The notes below the pieces were generated by a model. It was not told the origin of the DNA, ran no database searches, and worked only from the letters and a program-made list of their open reading frames with translations. A stretch of DNA of 7,448 bases from JBBCJT01 sp037190665. GTDB taxonomy: Bacteria; Pseudomonadota; Alphaproteobacteria; Acetobacterales; Acetobacteraceae. Made by a program: the position numbers and the translations under genes. The stretch covers positions 1-7,448 of the forward strand of contig JBBCJT010000213.1 in NCBI GenBank assembly GCA_037190665.1, in the 5' to 3' direction. Positions 6,484-7,448 of the stretch are shown here, piece after piece; the stretch's first letter is position 1, and each line of letters starts with the position of its first letter.

Positions 6484-6554
6484 CGCGGGCGCGGCTTCCA
6501 CGCGGTTTGCGGAACGTGTGCAAGAGGCTTTTCGTCGCCGCCCGGCGGGGCCAT

Positions 6555-6653
6555 ATGGCGATCGCCATGCCCGATCTCATCCGCCGCCCGCTGGGCTTCC
6601 TGCTGCTCGCGCTGCCTGTCGGCCTCGCTTCCTGTCAGGCGCTGTTCTGGTGA
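6555..6653 (+). CDS. Tiny lipoprotein-like ORF preceding the XpaC-family gene
   Basis: A 32-codon ORF (27 codons if the in-frame ATG at 6567 is used) whose product is almost entirely a lipoprotein signal: positive RR (residues 10-11), a hydrophobic run GFLLLALPVGLA and the lipobox LASC with Cys27. Only about six residues (CQALFW) would remain after processing and lipidation. The stop TGA overlaps the GTG start of the next gene (GTGA), a junction like those elsewhere in the window. Upstream bases are G-rich but do not form a clear ribosome site. It may be a real very small lipoprotein, a leader that couples translation to the XpaC gene, or the remnant of a longer lipoprotein. No homolog is recognised, and its short length makes the call uncertain. 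Confidence 0.4.
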   Translation: MAIAMPDLIRRPLGFLLLALPVGLASCQALFW

Positions 6654-7393
6654 ACGGTACGCCGGTCCCGTTCTGGCGCCGTGCGCTGACCTGGTGGTCG
6701 GGCGCGTGGCTGTGGTTCGCGGCCTCGCCCCTGCTGTTCGATGCGCTGGTGTCGCTCGCGCGCGGGCGCGGTAGCGACGTGATCGGCGGCATCGGGGGGT
6801 ATGCGCTGCTCGCTGCGGCGGGCTGGTTCGCCATCGCGGACCGTCCGCGTGCCGCCTCGCTGGCGGCCGGCGCGGGGGCGGGGCTCGCCGCCTGGCTCGC
6901 CGCCGGCCATCCGCCGCTTTCGGCCGCGCTGTTCGCGCTCTCCGCCGCTGCCGGCGGGTGGCTGCTGTGGGGGGAGGGGACGCTGGTGCCCGAACGCCCG
7001 GCCGCACCACCGCCCCCGCCCGACCCGCTGATCACCGAGAGCCGCGCGCGGCTCACCCGTGTGGAGGTGGCGGCCGGCCGGCTCGACTGGGGCCTCGCCT
7101 CGCGCTTCCGCGCCATCGCGACCGAGGCGCAGGGCATCCTGACCGAGGCGGAGCGCGATCCGGTCGATCTCGGCCGGGCGCGCCGCTTCCTGGTGGTGCA
7201 CGTGGAAGGGCTGGCGCGGGTGGCGGAACTCGCCGCCAAGGGCAGCGCGCCGGCCAATCTTGTGCCATTGCTGGATGAGATGAAGCTTGCCGCGACCACG
7301 CTGCGCACGCGACTGCACGAGGCCGATCGCGAGGCGGCGGAGATTCAGGTCGAGGTTCTCGCGCGACGGTTGAAGGAGGAGGGGCTGGCATGA
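6650..7393 (+). CDS. xpaC: XpaC-family membrane protein (5-bromo-4-chloroindolyl phosphate hydrolysis family)
   Basis: A 247-residue protein. The N-terminal half has about four hydrophobic segments (near residues 12-34, 44-63, 68-86 and 89-107), followed by a proline-rich linker with PPPPPD (about 120-126) and a soluble helical domain (about 128-247). The domain motif AQGILTEAERDPVDLGRARRFLVVHVEGLARVAEL is characteristic of XpaC; here it spans about 160-194, and the tail is strongly coiled-coil-like. XpaC was named for a chromogenic phosphate phenotype in Bacillus; its biochemical role is unclear. The start is placed at the GTG at 6650, overlapping the stop of the small ORF. An ATG at 6473 is in frame but would add about 59 unlike residues. 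The stop overlaps the ATG of the next gene (ATGA), which fits the common XpaC-TelA pairing. Function in the membrane is unknown; a toxic-anion or envelope-stress role is inferred only from that partner. Confidence 0.75.
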   Translation: MNGTPVPFWRRALTWWSGAWLWFAASPLLFDALVSLARGRGSDVIGGIGGYALLAAAGWFAIADRPRAASLAAGAGAGLAAWLAAGHPPLSAALFALSAAAGGWLLWGEGTLVPERPAAPPPPPDPLITESRARLTRVEVAAGRLDWGLASRFRAIATEAQGILTEAERDPVDLGRARRFLVVHVEGLARVAELAAKGSAPANLVPLLDEMKLAATTLRTRLHEADREAAEIQVEVLARRLKEEGLA

Positions 7394-7448
7394 GCGAGGT
7401 CGCGGTTTCCGACCCGGCGAAGGTCGACGCGCTGGCGCGGCAGGTGGA
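7390..7448 (+). CDS. N-terminal fragment of probable TelA-like (toxic anion resistance) protein, cut by the window edge
   Basis: Only 19 codons are visible (MSEVAVSDPAKVDALARQV), too few for a domain call from sequence. The ATG overlaps the stop of the XpaC-family gene as ATGA, and GGAGGAGG (7376-7383) lies 6 nt upstream as a strong ribosome site, so a real gene starts here. TelA is proposed because XpaC-family genes are commonly followed by telA in bacteria, and the polar helical N-terminus is compatible. The identity rests on context rather than on motifs. Confidence 0.55.
   Translation, partial: MSEVAVSDPAKVDALARQV

Larger units (their letters stand above)
6385..6554. other. Divergent intergenic region between the two operons
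   Basis: The 170 bp between the hydrolase GTG and the first plus-strand small ORF must carry the promoters of both operons. It is the only non-coding stretch in the window longer than about 30 bp. It contains two overlapping inverted repeats next to the hydrolase ribosome site, a perfect 10-bp palindrome and weak promoter-like hexamers. No RNA gene, rho-independent terminator with a T-run, or mobile-element end was recognised. Confidence 0.8.

Noticed and set aside
6376..6501. Longer hydrolase starting at the ATG at 6501
   Set aside because: It adds residues with no family likeness and no ribosome site, whereas the GTG at 6384 has GGGAGAAG at ideal spacing.

Overview
The window is GC-rich DNA, almost fully coding, with strong G/C preference at third codon positions, GTG as well as ATG starts, and genes chained by 4- to 8-base overlaps. 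With the divergent XpaC-type/TelA-like pair, this suggests an alphaproteobacterium, possibly a sphingomonad. That placement is inference from style and gene content; no rRNA, tRNA or marker gene is present to confirm it.

Layout. Positions 1-6384 hold one minus-strand operon, read right to left. Its genes are a cytoplasmic alpha/beta hydrolase (6384-5539), a Tat-type periplasmic solute-binding protein (5507-4407), a fused two-domain ABC permease (4402-2705), an ABC ATPase (2712-1627), a CaiB/BaiF family III CoA-transferase (1630-371) and the first 124 codons of a CitE-type HpcH/HpaI lyase (374 to the left edge). Junctions are 31 nt, 4 nt, then overlaps of 8, 4 and 4 nt, so co-transcription is very likely. 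A 170-bp divergent intergenic region (6385-6554) follows, with two inverted repeats that share an arm and a 10-bp palindrome. On the plus strand, 6555-7448 holds a tiny lipoprotein-like ORF, an XpaC-family membrane protein and the first 19 codons of a probable TelA-like protein, joined by GTGA and ATGA overlaps.

How the genes may work together. By homology the ABC cassette belongs to the ferric-iron/AfuA-FbpABC-like group. However, the binding protein lacks the adjacent Tyr-Tyr pair typical of ferric-binding proteins, and the cassette is translationally chained to a CoA-transferase and a CitE-type lyase. My reading is a self-contained uptake and catabolic unit. An organic acid, or an ester or conjugate of one, is captured and imported. 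The hydrolase, which has no export signal, trims it in the cytoplasm. The CoA-transferase makes the acyl-CoA, and the lyase splits a (hydroxy)acyl-CoA, by analogy with itaconate/citramalate-type pathways. The substrate cannot be read from the sequence. The divergent operon looks unrelated (XpaC/TelA, envelope or toxic-anion associated).
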